Made by a program: the position numbers and the translations under genes. Source: an uncultured Bacillota bacterium (lineage in GTDB: Bacteria; Bacillota_A; Clostridia; Peptostreptococcales; Anaerovoracaceae). Taken from it: a DNA stretch of 7,642 bases. The DNA lies in assembly GCA_946628525.1 (NCBI GenBank), contig CAMOWO010000028.1, positions 1 to 7,642 on the forward strand, written 5' to 3'. Of the stretch, positions 5,474-7,642 are shown piece after piece. Each line of letters starts with the position of its first letter. Position 1 is the first letter of the stretch. The notes under the pieces are model-generated. The model was not told where the DNA came from and did not search any database. It saw only the letters and a program-made list of their open reading frames with translations.

Positions 5474-6412
5474 ATGGGGATTTTCGCGAATAAGATATCG
5501 ATAGATGACAAGGAGAGACTGGCTGGGTATTTTGACAGCTTCCGATATCTGTGCTCAGGCACATCCTTTTCGTCTCTATACATGTGGAGGAACGTCAACG
5601 AGTTCACCTGGGAAATCATCGGCGACTACCTTTGTATCGAAGGTCTTTCCCATCTGGAACTTGAGGAGGACCGGGAAGTCCACTTCATGATGCCGCCGAT
5701 GACCGAGACGGGAAGTTACGATGAGGAGGCGCTGGCAGAGACGATACGGCTCGCCCGGGAAAAGTTCGAGCGGGCAGGCGTCCCGTTTACCATCAGGCTG
5801 GTGCCAGGGCACATGCTGGAGATGATCCGGCGGGCAAGCCCGGGAATGACTTTTGAGGAAGACCGGCCGAATTACGATTATATATATGAGACGGATAGTT
5901 TCTTAGAGTACAGGGGACGTAAGCTCCATTCCAAGAAGAACCACCTGAACTATTTTCTGAAGAACTACGACTGGCAGCTCGAATCTCTGCGGCCGGAGAT
6001 GACCGATGAGATCATGGCCTTCATCCGGCGTTTCAACAGGGACAAGGACATCCCACCCGAAGAGATGAAATTTCTCATCATGGAGGAGGACGCCATGGAG
6101 GATGCCCTGCGAAGCATGGACCGGCTGGGCTGCATCGGCTGCATCATACGCATCGACGGGAAGATCGAAGCGCTGGCCTTCGGCGGATGGCTCGGGAACG
6201 ACACCATCGTGGAGCATATCGAGAAGGCGAACCACCGATTCAGGGGACTCTACCAGCTGGTACTGAGAGAATTCTCCCGGATGGCTCTCGACAGGGGAGC
6301 GGGATTCATAAACAGAGAAGAAGACATGGATCTTGATAATTTAAGGAAGATGAAATCATCATACCATCCGTGTTTATTATTAGATAAGTATATAGGCGAG
6401 ATCGATACATAA
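5474..6412 (+). CDS. DUF2156 protein, soluble relative of the MprF C-terminal aminoacyltransferase domain
   Basis: The 312-residue product has the DUF2156 architecture of two tandem GNAT-like folds. Characteristic stretches are [19 protein letters not shown] (147-165), [21 protein letters not shown] (247-267, given in part), and [20 protein letters not shown] near the C-terminus (from 278, given as its opening and close). In MprF this fold transfers lysine or alanine from charged tRNA to phosphatidylglycerol. Here there are no membrane segments, so a lipid substrate is not assured, and stand-alone members are mostly uncharacterised. The ATG at 5474 is 3 nt after the surE stop; the only ribosome-site candidate is a distant GGGGG at 5454-5458, so coupled translation is likely. 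The last 15 codons are unusually AT-rich. Placement directly before glnS suggests, but does not prove, use of a charged tRNA. Confidence 0.82.
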   Translation: MGIFANKISIDDKERLAGYFDSFRYLCSGTSFSSLYMWRNVNEFTWEIIGDYLCIEGLSHLELEEDREVHFMMPPMTETGSYDEEALAETIRLAREKFERAGVPFTIRLVPGHMLEMIRRASPGMTFEEDRPNYDYIYETDSFLEYRGRKLHSKKNHLNYFLKNYDWQLESLRPEMTDEIMAFIRRFNRDKDIPPEEMKFLIMEEDAMEDALRSMDRLGCIGCIIRIDGKIEALAFGGWLGNDTIVEHIEKANHRFRGLYQLVLREFSRMALDRGAGFINREEDMDLDNLRKMKSSYHPCLLLDKYIGEIDT

Positions 6413-6417
6413 GGAGG
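6411..6417 (+). promoter_or_regulatory. Ribosome binding site of glnS, overlapping the upstream stop codon
   Basis: AAGGAGG shares its first two bases with the TAA stop of the DUF2156 gene and lies 6 nt before the ATG at 6424. This is a strong site with near-ideal spacing. Confidence 0.85.
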
Positions 6418-6423
6418 ATCATA

Positions 6424-7642
6424 ATGGCCGACGCATATGAAAACAACAATTTCATCCACAATGCCATCGACAAGGATCTGGAAGAAGGCAATTGTTATGA
6501 GGATATCCTGACGAGATTCCCACCGGAACCGAACGGATATCTCCACATCGGACATGCCAAGAGCATATGCCTGAACTTCACCACCGCTGCGAAGTACGGT
6601 GGCAAGTGCAACCTCAGATACGATGACACGAACCCGGTCAAAGAAGACATGGAGTACGTCAACTCCATCGAGGAAGACGTCAAATGGCTGGGGTTCACAT
6701 GGGCCAACAGGCTCTGGGCTTCCGACTACTTCGATGAGATGTACGAATGTGCAGTGAAGCTCATCAAGGACGGCAAAGCATACGTATGCGATCTCACTCC
6801 TGAGCAGATCAAAGAGTACCGCGGTACGCTCAAAGAACCGGGCAAGGAGAGTCCTTACAGAAACAGGAGCGTCGAAGAGAACCTCGCGCTCTTTGAAGAT
6901 ATGAAAGCCGGCAAGTACGCAGACGGCGAGAAAGTTTTGCGCGCGAAGATCGATATGGCATCCCCGAACATCAACATGAGGGACCCGATCATCTATCGTA
7001 TCGCCCACGCGACACATCACAACACGGGAGATAAATGGTGCATCTATCCGATGTACGACTTCGCTCATCCGATCGAGGACGCCATCGAGAAGATCACTCA
7101 CTCCATCTGCACCCTGGAATTCGAGGATCACAGACCTCTCTATGACTGGGTGCTGGAGGCTGTAGGCAAGTGGGAGAAGCCGCCGAGGCAGATCGAGTTC
7201 GCCCGCCTGAACCTGACCAATACCATCATGAGCAAGAGATACCTGAAGGCTCTCGTGGACGACGGTATCGTGGACGGCTGGGATGATCCGAGAATGCCGA
7301 CCATCGCAGGCATCAGAAGAAGAGGATACACGCCGGAAGCAGTAAGGGATTTCTGCGAGAGGATCGGCGTGGCCAAGGCCAACAGTACCGTTGAAGCGGA
7401 TCTGCTGGATGCTTGCGTCAGAGAAGATCTGAAGACGAAGGTGGAGAACCGCAACGTCGTTGAGAACCCGATCAAGATCGTCATCACGAACTATCCGGAA
7501 GACAAGACGGAGATGATGGAGATCGAGAACAGCAGAGAAGTGCCGGAGATGGGCAACAGAGAGATCCCGTTCAGCCGCGAGCTTTATGTGGACGGCGAAG
7601 ACTTCATGGAAGTTACTGTGAAGAAGTACTTCAGACTCTTCC
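6424..7642 (+). CDS. glnS: Glutaminyl-tRNA synthetase, 3'-truncated
   Basis: This class I enzyme charges tRNA-Gln with glutamine. The frame is open to the end of the window, giving 406 residues of an enzyme usually about 550 long, so the distal anticodon-binding domain is missing. The signature [17 protein letters not shown] spans 32-48, with HIGH at 41-44. [11 protein letters not shown] follows in the Rossmann fold, and the second motif is the GlnRS-type MSKR at 269-272 (class consensus KMSKS). [26 protein letters not shown] and WDDPRMPT are further GlnRS hallmarks that separate it from glutamyl-tRNA synthetase. The beta-barrel anticodon domain begins around residue 340 ([10 protein letters not shown]). 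It is the third gene of the surE unit, 11 nt after DUF2156. Overall similarity to the E. coli type is high, which fits the known spread of glnS from other lineages into some Clostridia. Confidence 0.97.
   Translation, partial: MADAYENNNFIHNAIDKDLEEGNCYEDILTRFPPEPNGYLHIGHAKSICLNFTTAAKYGGKCNLRYDDTNPVKEDMEYVNSIEEDVKWLGFTWANRLWASDYFDEMYECAVKLIKDGKAYVCDLTPEQIKEYRGTLKEPGKESPYRNRSVEENLALFEDMKAGKYADGEKVLRAKIDMASPNINMRDPIIYRIAHATHHNTGDKWCIYPMYDFAHPIEDAIEKITHSICTLEFEDHRPLYDWVLEAVGKWEKPPRQIEFARLNLTNTIMSKRYLKALVDDGIVDGWDDPRMPTIAGIRRRGYTPEAVRDFCERIGVAKANSTVEADLLDACVREDLKTKVENRNVVENPIKIVITNYPEDKTEMMEIENSREVPEMGNREIPFSRELYVDGEDFMEVTVKKYFRLF

Noticed and set aside
6333..6380. A possible internal promoter for glnS (TTGATA or TATTAT elements)
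   Set aside because: No pairing of -35 and -10 elements has both good matches and proper spacing; the AT-rich patch alone is not enough to call a promoter.
6250..7131. A 293-codon open frame on the minus strand over the DUF2156/glnS junction
   Set aside because: Both sense genes are strongly supported by conserved motifs, and the antisense product has no recognisable motif. It has the same origin as the longer antisense frame.
1..7642. CRISPR arrays, insertion sequences, tRNA or rRNA genes, direct-repeat attachment sites
   Set aside because: I saw no repeated units with spacers, transposase or integrase motifs, cloverleaf-like sequences or rRNA signatures. Nearly every base is covered by the seven genes and their short control regions.

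Overview
The window looks like chromosomal DNA from an anaerobic member of the Bacillota, most likely a Clostridia relative. The reasons are strong Shine-Dalgarno sites (AGGAGG type), sigma-A style promoters with extended -10 elements, tightly packed same-strand genes, and protein families typical of that group. Base composition looks moderately GC-rich, with a strong preference for C or G at the third codon position. This placement is an inference from gene content; no rRNA or other definitive marker is present. All seven genes lie on the + strand. I saw no mobile element, CRISPR array, tRNA or rRNA.

Region 1 (1-1638): the 3' part of an isocitrate dehydrogenase-type gene, cut off by the left edge, followed 9 nt later by a GntR/FCD-family regulator. 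The two are probably co-transcribed. The regulator may control the preceding metabolic genes in response to a carboxylate.

Region 2 (1639-4633): a compact three-gene transcription unit and the most interesting part of the window. A near-consensus sigma-A promoter (TTGAAC, 17 nt, extended TATAAT) overlaps a perfect Gram-positive LexA/SOS-box core, GAACACACGTTC. Downstream are (i) an uncharacterised radical SAM protein of the DNA modification/repair type with a C-terminal helix-hairpin-helix, (ii) its usual partner, a DUF4130-type protein, whose start codon overlaps the stop of the first gene, and (iii) a Sir2-class NAD-dependent protein deacylase. A clear intrinsic terminator closes the unit. 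The operator predicts that this poorly understood system is induced by DNA damage.

Region 3 (4608-7642): a second promoter sits immediately behind, and partly within, that terminator. It drives surE (5'/3'-nucleotidase), a soluble DUF2156 protein related to the C-terminal aminoacyltransferase domain of MprF, and glnS (glutaminyl-tRNA synthetase, cut off by the right edge). Gaps of 3 and 11 nt indicate an operon. A GNAT-fold putative aminoacyl-tRNA-using enzyme directly upstream of an aminoacyl-tRNA synthetase is a suggestive pairing.

There is no gene-free stretch longer than about 105 bases; the two intergenic regions of any size (1639-1713 and 4602-4705) hold the promoters, operator and terminator listed here.
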